A stretch of DNA of 9,759 nt from Candidatus Omnitrophota bacterium (GCA_030601015.1 JAUVUO010000033.1:1-9759), one strand, 5' to 3'. Positions 1 through 5,239 are shown, counted from the stretch's first letter. Notes: generated from the sequence alone by a model not told the origin. Numbers and translations: made by a program.

Positions 1-66
1 AGATGTTTGGTAGGCAGGGTTTAGTGATTAATAATATATCTCAGTAGTTTTATAAAAAAATAGATG

Positions 67-90
67 AAAATACAGAAGATATTTGTGACA
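67..90 (+). repeat. 24-bp dispersed repeat, copy 1
   Basis: This 24-base element recurs at 4577-4600 with 23 of 24 bases identical (the only difference is G versus T at the 19th base). Both copies are on the plus strand and end 28-30 bases before a start codon: here the TSUP gene, there atpE. A TTTTTGACAG string follows at 96-105 in this copy and overlaps the end of the other. It may be a shared regulatory site or a fragment of a dispersed intergenic repeat; the sequence alone does not decide. Confidence 0.6.
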
Positions 91-118
91 ATACTTTTTT
101 GACAGATAGGAGGCTGTA

Positions 119-475
119 ATGGTATTTTTATATTTATTCATGGGCCTTGTAGCCGGTATTTTTAGCGGATTTTTAGGTTTAGGCGGCGGAGTAGTTATAG
201 TTCCGGCTTTAGTTTATATATTAGGTTTTACTCAACACCAGGCTCAAGGGACAACTTTAGCTATGATGATCCCGCCTATTGGCTTATTGGCGGCTCTGAA
301 ATATTATTCGCAAGGTAATGTTAATATAAAAGTGGCTTTGTTTTTGTGTTTGGGGTTTTTTGTGGGAGGATTTTTTGGCGCTAAATTTGTTGAAAAAATT
401 CCGGATGAATTATTAAAAAAGTGTTTTGGGTTTCTTTTGTTATTTGTCTCGCTGAAAATGATATTTGGAAAATAA
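119..475 (+). CDS. TSUP-family (TauE/SafE) membrane permease, half-size form
   Basis: The 118-residue, very hydrophobic protein resembles the short form of the sulfite exporter TauE/SafE (TSUP, COG0730) family. These are inner-membrane transporters, often for sulfite, sulfonates or other organic anions. Visible hallmarks are the N-terminal glycine-rich turn GLGGG (residues 20-24) after the first hydrophobic stretch, the QAQGTTLAMMIPP segment (41-53), and the GNVNIK loop (66-71) before a third hydrophobic helix. A last helix spans about 98-116. Full-size members have two such halves; 118 residues is one half, which fits known short members presumed to work as homodimers, so truncation need not be invoked. 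The start is supported by AGGAGG at 108-113, five bases before ATG. The substrate cannot be told from sequence. It shares no obvious function with its neighbours and is probably transcribed alone or with the next gene. Confidence 0.85.
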   Translation: MVFLYLFMGLVAGIFSGFLGLGGGVVIVPALVYILGFTQHQAQGTTLAMMIPPIGLLAALKYYSQGNVNIKVALFLCLGFFVGGFFGAKFVEKIPDELLKKCFGFLLLFVSLKMIFGK

Positions 476-534
476 TAATAAATTTTATTTAATTACCCCG
501 TTAATTATTTATATAAATTTAGTAATAAAAAATA

Positions 535-571
535 TTCACCATTTAAACTAAAAACTTTACAGTTTAGTGAA
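535..571 (+). promoter_or_regulatory. Imperfect inverted repeat just before the YkgJ-type gene
   Basis: TAAACT (544-549) pairs with AGTTTA (561-566) across an 11-base loop. The stem extends outward with TTCAC (535-539) and GTGAA (567-571) if a four-base bulge on the left arm is allowed. It ends ten bases before the ATG at 581, where no good Shine-Dalgarno sequence is visible, so a hairpin or operator affecting expression is possible. In AT-rich DNA such a structure could also be chance. Confidence 0.25.
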
Positions 572-580
572 TTAAAAATT

Positions 581-1228
581 ATGAAAAAAAATCAGATTGA
601 ATTAGATTCGGCAAAACATGAAATGTATTTTAAAAATAAAGGGTGTAATAACCTAGATGTTTGTAAGGCTTTATGTTGTAGAGGGTGGGACATTAACCTT
701 GCTTTAGAAGAGTACGAATCAGGGAGGTATAAGTCAGAGCCTTTTTGTTCTAAGGATAAAGAGGTTTGTTCGAGTTTAAATAAATTTTGTCCTCATCGTT
801 CCTTTAGAGTGAAAAAGAATAAAGATGGGGGATGTGTTTATCTAAATAAAGAAAACGTCTGTAGTATTTATTCTATGCGGCCGATAGTCTGTAGAAATTT
901 TATGTGTGATAATGGGTTTAAATTAGAGCCTATTTGTTCTCCTATTGAAGATACAACTGAGGATATTGAAATCTGTTATTTTGAAGGCGGATTAGATCTT
1001 AAAGCGAAATATCTTTATAACCCTTACCTTAGATTAAAAAAATTTTCAAAGGCAAAAAATTCTATGACTTTAATATTTAAAGATATTACTTCGTGTAAGG
1101 ATAAAATAGTCAATCTGATCGGGCTGGATTATTTTTCCAAAAAAAAAGATATTGTTTATTTACTGGAGCAATTTAACGGTAAGAATAATCTTTCATTCAT
1201 ACGCAAAAAACTAGCGAAAGTTATATAA
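581..1228 (+). CDS. YkgJ-family cysteine-cluster protein
   Basis: A 215-residue soluble protein of the YkgJ / UPF0153 family (COG0727), thought to bind a metal ion or iron-sulfur cluster through clustered cysteines; no reaction is firmly assigned to the family in general. The first cluster is C22, C28, C32, C33, ending in the diagnostic CC pair. The second is the family signature GGCVYLNKENVCSIYSMRP followed by VCRNF (cysteines 85, 94, 104). Further cysteines at 56, 63, 70, 109, 119, 132 and 172 bring the total to 14, more than the core motif needs. The C-terminal third (about 140-215) is lysine-rich and was not recognised. ATG at 581 places the CC motif at the usual distance from the N-terminus, but no clear ribosome binding site precedes it. 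The next gene is convergent, so this gene is alone or follows the TSUP gene 105 bases upstream. Confidence 0.85.
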   Translation: MKKNQIELDSAKHEMYFKNKGCNNLDVCKALCCRGWDINLALEEYESGRYKSEPFCSKDKEVCSSLNKFCPHRSFRVKKNKDGGCVYLNKENVCSIYSMRPIVCRNFMCDNGFKLEPICSPIEDTTEDIEICYFEGGLDLKAKYLYNPYLRLKKFSKAKNSMTLIFKDITSCKDKIVNLIGLDYFSKKKDIVYLLEQFNGKNNLSFIRKKLAKVI

Positions 1229-1322
1229 AAAGATGATTTTCAGAATTTAATATTTTTTCTTATTGATGAAAAGGTATTAATTGGACTGTTTGGTTGAATG
1301 TTATAAGGAATTAATAAATTTT

Positions 1323-1366
1323 TTTAGGTTTATATTATTTAAAAAAATCCCGCCCGAAAACCTAAA
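1323..1366. repeat. 9-bp inverted repeat between convergent genes
   Basis: TTTAGGTTT (1323-1331) and AAACCTAAA (1358-1366) are perfect complements separated by 26 bases. The structure lies between the ends of the convergent genes at 1228 and 1422. Neither side is followed by a clean run of T, so it is not a classical intrinsic terminator, although it could help separate the two transcripts. The rest of 1229-1421 shows nothing recognisable. Confidence 0.3.
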
Positions 1367-1421
1367 GTTAACCATTGATTTATTATCTATTTTTTCATAC
1401 AGAAAACAGAGTAAAATTTTT

Positions 1422-2048
1422 TTATTCTCTTTCAGAAAATCCTGATGGACAACCTTTGCCAACATAGGTAGTTGGAGCAGGGGTGTTAACATTATCTGAA
1501 CGGCATAAAACTCCATCGTTATTAACATATAAAGTATTGTTTGTGTTAGGGGCCTCTGGAACAGCCGTTGCATAAAAATATGTTTTTTTATCTGTAGTAA
1601 GTGTAAATTTATAACCTTGTTTTGTTCCTTGGGCTAATGTGAGGTCTATATAGGGTGGGGTTGTTCCGCCTAATTCAAGTAAGGTTGCATAATTTGAGGT
1701 ATTCAATTTATATTCGAGTTCGGTTGCTGCAATTGTCCATAAAGCTGCTGAGGCTGCTGATTCTTGAGATAAATTTTGAGCTTTAATTAGCTTTGGTTTA
1801 GCTGTTGGGGGTAGAAGAGCTACAATTAGTAGTGCTATAATACCAAAAGAACCTAAAGATATGCCGGCTATTGCAAAACCTTTGCCTTGTAAATTGTTTT
1901 TATTTTTAGAAATTTTAATAATAGATATTATTCCTAAAATAAGAGCAACAGGACTAAAAATTATGCCTATTGTTTGCATAAAAATTAAACAACCAAAAAT
2001 CAGGCTGGCAATTGCTATACCTAAAGTTTTCTTTTCGGTTTTGGACAT
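1422..2048 (-). CDS. DUF4190 membrane protein with pilin-like C-terminal domain
   Basis: The 208-residue protein has two parts. Residues about 8-80 form the membrane module: one or two hydrophobic helices (9-45), a short basic stretch KISKNKNNLQGKG (45-57), and a further helix (58-80). The pattern LGIISIIKI...GKGFAIAGISLG is characteristic of DUF4190 proteins. After a proline-rich break, residues 90-208 resemble the globular part of type IV pilin-like proteins. They show a helix with alternating alanines (AQNLSQESAASAALWTIAATE), a central PYIDLTLAQGTKQGYKF stretch, YFYATAVPEAP, and a final NNDGVLCRS with cysteines at 182 and 200 that could form the disulfide loop typical of pilins. There is no prepilin peptidase site, so the domain is probably tethered outside the membrane rather than processed and polymerised. 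Function is unknown. The gene is transcribed alone, opposite to its neighbours. AAGG five bases before the ATG is a weak ribosome binding site. Confidence 0.8.
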   Translation of the reverse strand: MSKTEKKTLGIAIASLIFGCLIFMQTIGIIFSPVALILGIISIIKISKNKNNLQGKGFAIAGISLGSFGIIALLIVALLPPTAKPKLIKAQNLSQESAASAALWTIAATELEYKLNTSNYATLLELGGTTPPYIDLTLAQGTKQGYKFTLTTDKKTYFYATAVPEAPNTNNTLYVNNDGVLCRSDNVNTPAPTTYVGKGCPSGFSERE

Positions 2049-2089
2049 AAGACCTTTTTTTTAAAAATAGATATTTTCTAACAAATCTA

Positions 2090-2117
2090 ATTATAAAGAA
2101 ATTTCAATTTTGTTCAA
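2090..2117 (-). promoter_or_regulatory. Sigma-70-type promoter for the DUF4190/pilin-like gene
   Basis: Read on the minus strand, TTGAAC (2117-2112) and a perfect TATAAT (2095-2090) are separated by 16 bases. Transcription would begin near 2083, giving a leader of about 35 bases before the ATG at 2048. The match is good for the usual housekeeping sigma factor and is correctly placed, but AT-rich DNA gives false hits. Confidence 0.5.
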
Positions 2118-2216
2118 TAGTTTTGTGAGTAATAGCCGGTTAAAATTTAATAGAGAAAGAGAGGTTTTTGTGTTAAGATTATATAAAATAAGTAAGTAAT
2201 AAGGATAAGATAAAAA

Positions 2217-3128
2217 ATGAAATTGTCGATAAAATTAGGTAAATTAGAGTTGGATTCGCCGATTATCTGCGCTTCCGGTACTTTTGGTTTTGGTGAGGAA
2301 TTAAGAGGTTTAGTAGATTTTAAGGCTATAGGGGCAATTACTACCAAGACATTGACCTTAGATCCCCGAAAAGGAAATCCTCCGCCAAGAATTTATGAAA
2401 CCGATTGCGGAGTTATTAATTCAGTAGGAATGGAAAATCCGGGGGTAGAAGGATTTATAAAAGATAAATTGTCCTTAATATCTAAACTAAAAACTAAATG
2501 TATAGTAAGTGTAGGGGGTTTTTCTAATAAAGAGTATGAAGAAATAATAAGAAAACTTGAAGGATTAAAAGGTGTTGATGCTTTTGAAATAAACCTTTCT
2601 TGTCCTAATTTAAAGTTAAAAAAATTGGTTTCACAAAATAGTAAGGCTACATATACTTTAGTTAAGAGCTTAAGAAAATCAACCCAAAAACCTCTTTTTG
2701 TAAAAATTACACCCGAGGTAACCGATATTGTACAGATTGCTAAAGCTGTCCAAGACGGGGGAGCTGATGCTGTAAGTTTGGTTAATACATATTTTTCTAT
2801 GGCGATAGATATAGAGAGCCAGAAACCTATTTTAGGTAATGTTTACGGAGGTTATTCCGGGCGGGCAGTTAAACCTATGAGTTTGTATAGAATATGGAAG
2901 GTAGCTCAAAATGTGAATATTCCGGTAATCGGGGGGGGCGGCATAGAAAATTTCTCCGATGCCATAGAATTTATTTTAGCCGGAGCGACTGCTGTTAGTT
3001 TAGGAACGGTAAATTTAGTTGATCCTGATAGCGCCAAGATAGTGTTAAAAGGTATTAAAGGATATATGAAAAGGAAAAATATAACGGATATTAAGGATAT
3101 CAGAGGTTTGGTTTCAGCCGAAGGTTGA
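2217..3128 (+). CDS. pyrD: Dihydroorotate dehydrogenase, class 1B catalytic subunit
   Basis: Oxidises dihydroorotate to orotate in UMP biosynthesis, using FMN. At 303 residues it matches the cytosolic class 1 (PyrDB-type) enzymes and lacks the N-terminal membrane segment of class 2. Family motifs occur in order: PIICASGTFGFGEE (15-28), TTKT with the FMN-contacting lysine (42-45), NSVGMENPG (68-76), NLSCPN (126-131) whose Cys129 is the class 1 catalytic base (class 2 has serine), VKITPE (162-167), GGYSGRAVKP (211-220) and PVIGGGGI (236-243). The last two form the flavin phosphate site. ATG is preceded by AAGGAT at 2201-2206. Class 1B enzymes normally pair with PyrK, an FAD/2Fe-2S subunit that passes electrons to NAD; no pyrK is in this window, so it must be encoded elsewhere or replaced. 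The next gene, pyrF, belongs to the same pathway. Confidence 0.95.
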   Translation: MKLSIKLGKLELDSPIICASGTFGFGEELRGLVDFKAIGAITTKTLTLDPRKGNPPPRIYETDCGVINSVGMENPGVEGFIKDKLSLISKLKTKCIVSVGGFSNKEYEEIIRKLEGLKGVDAFEINLSCPNLKLKKLVSQNSKATYTLVKSLRKSTQKPLFVKITPEVTDIVQIAKAVQDGGADAVSLVNTYFSMAIDIESQKPILGNVYGGYSGRAVKPMSLYRIWKVAQNVNIPVIGGGGIENFSDAIEFILAGATAVSLGTVNLVDPDSAKIVLKGIKGYMKRKNITDIKDIRGLVSAEG

Positions 3129-3133
3129 AAGTG

Positions 3134-3165
3134 GTTAACGAGTTCGCGGGTTGGCGAGTTAACGA
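3134..3165 (+). repeat. Degenerate 8-bp tandem array (four units)
   Basis: Four consecutive octamers read GTTAACGA, GTTCGCGG, GTTGGCGA, GTTAACGA, consensus GTTNRCGR. The array starts five bases after the pyrD stop codon and is clearly richer in GC than its surroundings. It has no coding sense that I can see. It is probably an intergenic minisatellite-like repeat rather than a regulatory site. Confidence 0.65.
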
Positions 3166-3217
3166 ATTAAATGGTGAAGAGAAAGGAAAAAGGGAATTAA
3201 AAAATCAAAAATTGTAG

Positions 3218-3239
3218 GGGCGAAACTATGTTTTCGCCC
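3218..3239. repeat. REP-like hairpin GGGCGAAA/TTTCGCCC
   Basis: A perfect 8-bp stem (GGGCGAAA at 3218-3225, TTTCGCCC at 3232-3239) closes a six-base loop. It is preceded by TTGTAG and followed by GCAATGATC. Its GC content stands out in this spacer. From memory, hairpins of the form GTAGGGGCGA...TCGCCC are scattered between genes in many environmental bacteria, much like REP elements. There is no T-run after it, so I do not call it a terminator. Confidence 0.55.
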
Positions 3240-3295
3240 GCAATGATCTTATTTTTGTTTTGAATTTTCGGATTTGTTTTGTATTTATATTTTTT

Positions 3296-3323
3296 GGTCT
3301 TAGGTCTGTGGTCTTGGGTCTTT
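3296..3323 (+). repeat. 7-bp tandem array GGTCTNN (four units)
   Basis: Four consecutive heptamers read GGTCTTA, GGTCTGT, GGTCTTG, GGTCTTT. The array ends eight bases before the pyrF ribosome binding site (AAGGAT at 3332-3337), so it probably lies in the 5' leader of any pyrF transcript. Each unit shares GGTCT while the last two bases vary. Confidence 0.6.
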
Positions 3324-3341
3324 ACAAAAAAAAGGATATAA

Positions 3342-4037
3342 ATGAAAAAAGAAGAGTATGATAATAAATTGCCTTGGGACAGGCTTATTGTAGCTTTGGA
3401 TTTAGAGGATAAATCAGCAATATCAGAAGTAGTAAATTCTCTTTACTCTCAAAGTGTAAAATTTAAAATTGGGTCTATTGCTTTTACTAAATATGGTCCG
3501 GATTTTTTAAGAACTTTTATTGATAAAGGGGCAGATGTATTTTTGGATTTAAAATTGTATGATATTCCCAATACTATGAAAAGGACTGCCGCGGTTATTG
3601 CTGAGATGGGGTGCTGGGCTTTTACGATTCATTTACAAGCCGGGAAAGAGGCTTTAATAGAAGTTAGAGATGAGGTTTTGAAGGTTTCTGAAAAAATGGG
3701 AATAAGAAAACCTTTAATTTTGGGAGTTACAGTCTTAACTAGTCAGGTTTCTGATTGTAAATCCGTAATAGATTTAGCAAAGATTGCTAATGAAGTTTCA
3801 TTAGACGGGGTTATATCATCGCCTAAAGAGTCGGCTGTAATTAAAGAGCAGTATCCTAATTTAAAAGTAATAACTCCGGGTATACGTATTAATTCCCAAG
3901 GGTTGGGAGACCAGAAAAGGGTTACTACTGCCAGGTATGCCTTAACAGAAGGAAAAGCGGATTTTGTAGTTGTAGGAAGGCCGATAATAAAAGAAAAAGA
4001 TTATTACAAAGCTGCTCAAAGAGTTCTTGAAGCTTAA
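3342..4037 (+). CDS. pyrF: Orotidine 5'-phosphate decarboxylase
   Basis: Catalyses the last step of UMP synthesis, decarboxylation of OMP, without a cofactor. The 231 residues fit the usual length of the short bacterial form and its TIM-barrel motifs: LIVALD (15-20), FKIG with the substrate lysine (41-44), and the catalytic stretch DLKLYDIPNT (69-78) containing the charged Asp-Lys-Asp network D69, K71, D74. Next come FTIHLQAG (94-101), TPGIR (178-182) and VGRPI (211-215), which bind the phosphate. Two small departures from the commonest form are tyrosine at 73, where histidine usually precedes DIPNT, and DGVISSP (155-161), where a cysteine is common. Neither removes a catalytic residue. ATG follows AAGGAT (3332-3337) at a suitable distance. 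It lies 213 bases after pyrD, with repeats between, so co-transcription is likely but not certain. Confidence 0.95.
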   Translation: MKKEEYDNKLPWDRLIVALDLEDKSAISEVVNSLYSQSVKFKIGSIAFTKYGPDFLRTFIDKGADVFLDLKLYDIPNTMKRTAAVIAEMGCWAFTIHLQAGKEALIEVRDEVLKVSEKMGIRKPLILGVTVLTSQVSDCKSVIDLAKIANEVSLDGVISSPKESAVIKEQYPNLKVITPGIRINSQGLGDQKRVTTARYALTEGKADFVVVGRPIIKEKDYYKAAQRVLEA

Positions 4038-4060
4038 AAATATAATATATTCTGGAAAAT

Positions 4061-4074
4061 ATGGAAGTTAAATT
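4061..4074 (+). repeat. 14-bp copy of the atpE start
   Basis: ATGGAAGTTAAATT occurs here and again as the first 14 bases of atpE (4631-4644), and the next ten or so bases (AATAGTTT versus ATAGTTT) are also similar. Here it opens an 18-codon frame ending at a TAA at 4115-4117, with no convincing ribosome binding site. It could be the trace of a small duplication that accompanied insertion of the sequence between, or chance in AT-rich DNA. Confidence 0.3.
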
Positions 4075-4199
4075 AAAAATAGTTTTTTATTTTAATGGTT
4101 GTATAATTAATAATTAAAATATAACGATCTCAAAAAATTAGATTAAGTGGGTGGTGCCAAAAGTGTTATGAAAAATTGGATGAAAATATGAAAGAATTT

Positions 4200-4218
4200 A
4201 CCACAGAGAGCACAGAGT
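4200..4218 (+). repeat. Left arm of 19-bp inverted repeat
   Basis: ACCACAGAGAGCACAGAGT is the exact reverse complement of 4474-4492. It consists of two 9-base units (ACCACAGAG, AGCACAGAG). The arms bracket the decayed GxxExxY gene, and the GTG that opens the surviving frame starts at the last G of the second unit (4217). Confidence 0.8.
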
Positions 4219-4519
4219 GAAGATCAATAAATTAACGAAAAAAGTTATCGGTTGCGCGATAGAGGTTCCTAAAACATTGGGACAGGGATTATTGGAATCA
4301 ACTTATGAACAGTGTCTTGCCGGTAGAATCTAAAGGTATTCATCTTGACTGTGTTTATCAAATCTATATGTTATATGAAATTAGCCAAGATAAAAGTCAG
4401 TTTGCTTATTAATTTTAATGTAAAATTTTTGAAAATGGAATAGAATGATTTATGGTTTAGTTTTTCTCTGTGAACTCTGTGCTCTCTGTGGTGAATATTT
4501 TATTTGTTTATATTTTTAG
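4217..4519 (+). pseudogene. Decayed GxxExxY-family gene
   Basis: Pieces of one protein family appear in order but in different frames. Frame from GTG 4217 to TAA 4331: [20 protein letters not shown] followed by [11 protein letters not shown], which contains the GxxExxY hallmark (G12 to Y30, with GCAIEV and LLESTYEQ). After a shift, 4323-4379 reads [19 protein letters not shown], resembling the later LDCGYRIDxLVE region with a stretch missing between. After another shift, 4402-4434 reads LLINFNVKFLK, and from 4442 RMIYGLVFLCELCALCGE runs to TAG at 4517-4519, the familiar tail of these proteins. At least two frameshifts and an internal deletion (perhaps 40-50 residues) rule out an active product. 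Intact family members are small proteins of unknown role, about 120-130 residues, and lie in many environmental genomes in accessory positions. The family assignment rests on motif memory and is fairly secure. Confidence 0.75.
4474..4492 (+). repeat. Right arm of 19-bp inverted repeat, with 9-bp tandem units
   Basis: ACTCTGTGCTCTCTGTGGT is the exact reverse complement of 4200-4218. With the bases just before it, it forms three 9-base units beginning CTCTGTG at 4466, 4475 and 4484. In the frame of the GxxExxY remnant these encode the repeating tripeptides LCE, LCA, LCG, so the arm is both repeat and former coding sequence. Confidence 0.8.
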
Positions 4520-4547
4520 GGGAGGAAAATAAATTTCCTGAAAATCC

Positions 4548-4576
4548 TTAAAAGTACAAGTACAAGGTGATATATA
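4548..4576 (+). promoter_or_regulatory. Weak promoter candidate for the V-ATPase operon
   Basis: TTAAAA (4548-4553) and TATATA (4571-4576) are separated by 17 bases, each matching four of six consensus positions. Transcription would start near 4583, inside the 24-base repeat and before the atpE ribosome binding site. The perfect TTGACA at 4595-4600 is too close to that site for a -10 box to fit, so it is not favoured as a -35. Confidence 0.25.
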
Positions 4577-4600
4577 AAAATACAGAAGATATTTTTGACA
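4577..4600 (+). repeat. 24-bp dispersed repeat, copy 2
   Basis: Matches 67-90 at 23 of 24 bases and ends 30 bases before the atpE start, while copy 1 ends 28 bases before the TSUP start. The common placement directly upstream of two unrelated genes is the main reason to note it. Confidence 0.6.
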
Positions 4601-4630
4601 GAATTATTTAATAAAGGAGGGGTTTTTTAG

Positions 4631-5239
4631 ATGGAAGTTAAATTTGATAGTTTAATAGAAAAAATTAAAAAAGATGGAATAGAAGAAGCTAAAAAATCCG
4701 CAGATGAAATTATTCAGAAAGCTAATAAAGAAGCTGAGAAAATAATAAATGAAGCTAAAGATAAAGCAGATAAGATGGCGCAAGTTTCTAAGGATGACGC
4801 GGAAAAACTTATAAATAATACTCAATCTTCTTTGAAACAGGCAGCCAGGGATTTAGTCTTGGTGTTAAGAGAACAAATAGTGGGGATATTTGACCGGATT
4901 TTGAAAAAACAGATTTCAAAAAGTTTAACTCCGGATTTAATGAATCAGCTAATTGTTAAAATTGTAGATAACTGGGTAGTCAATGAAAGTGATATGATTG
5001 AAGTTTTGGTAAGTGAAGATGATAAGGAAAAGCTTGAAGCTTTAATTGTTTCTCAATTAAAACAGGAAGCAGAGAGTAGTATAGAAGTTAATATAGGTAA
5101 AAATGTGGATAAAGGGTTTAGGATAGGAATAAAAAACCGGGATGTCTATTATGATCTTACTGACGAAAGTATTTTAGAAGCAATTAAAGGATTTATAAAT
5201 CCTTCTATATCCGCGATGTTGGATGGCAATAATGGATAA
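4631..5239 (+). CDS. atpE: V/A-type ATP synthase subunit E
   Basis: Peripheral stalk subunit of the V-type ATPase, which holds the catalytic A/B head against the membrane stator. The 202 residues are close to the usual size. Residues 1-75 are a long charged, alanine-rich helix (repeated AKKSADEI, ANKEAEKI, EAKDKADK patterns) that would form a coiled coil. Residues about 100-202 form the globular C-terminal domain that contacts the head, ending in GFRIGIKNRDVYYDLTDES (162-180) and FINPSI (188-193), which are typical of the family. ATG is preceded by a strong AAGGAGG (4614-4620) ten bases away. It is the first gene of an operon running to the end of the window. This gene is unrelated to atpE of F-type synthases, which encodes the c-ring subunit. 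Confidence 0.92.
   Translation: MEVKFDSLIEKIKKDGIEEAKKSADEIIQKANKEAEKIINEAKDKADKMAQVSKDDAEKLINNTQSSLKQAARDLVLVLREQIVGIFDRILKKQISKSLTPDLMNQLIVKIVDNWVVNESDMIEVLVSEDDKEKLEALIVSQLKQEAESSIEVNIGKNVDKGFRIGIKNRDVYYDLTDESILEAIKGFINPSISAMLDGNNG

Larger units (their letters stand above)
4038..4630. other. 593-bp spacer without an intact gene
   Basis: Between pyrF and atpE no complete reading frame is credible. In order it holds an AT-rich stretch with a 14-base copy of the start of atpE (4061-4074), a stretch to 4199 in which I see nothing, the remains of a GxxExxY-family gene within inverted repeats (4200-4519), and a small AGGAAA/TTTCCT hairpin (4523-4539). After these come a weak promoter candidate (4548-4576), the second copy of the 24-base dispersed repeat (4577-4600), and the atpE ribosome binding site (4614-4620). 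Confidence 0.7.

Noticed and set aside
1..47. A short open frame ending at TAG 45-47, possibly the tail of an upstream gene
   Set aside because: Only 14 codons are inside the window and the residues (ending INNISQ) match nothing I recognise; other frames stop at similar distances, so it cannot be told from chance.
490..507. TAATTA/TAATTA hairpin after the TSUP gene, possible terminator
   Set aside because: The six-base stem is pure AT and the following T-run is broken, so it is too weak to call.
1408..1430. AGAG...CTCT bulged stem overlapping the stop of the minus-strand gene, possible terminator
   Set aside because: The stem is short and AT-rich with a two-base bulge, and the downstream sequence on the minus strand has no good T-run.
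1301..1573. A 90-codon minus-strand frame overlapping the end of the DUF4190/pilin-like gene
   Set aside because: It overlaps the recognisable gene in another frame, shows no family features and has no ribosome binding site; a shadow frame.
4061..4117. An 18-codon small gene or leader peptide after pyrF
   Set aside because: No convincing ribosome binding site, no adjacent attenuator structure, and the start is better explained as a duplicate of the atpE start or chance.
4200..4492. A CRISPR array or insertion sequence, suggested by the inverted repeats
   Set aside because: There are only two arms in opposite orientation with no regular spacers, and no transposase; the contents match a GxxExxY remnant.
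4595..4600. Perfect TTGACA as a -35 box for the ATPase operon
   Set aside because: A -10 box would have to fall in the ribosome binding site GGAGGGG at about 4616-4622, and no TATAAT-like sequence is present there.
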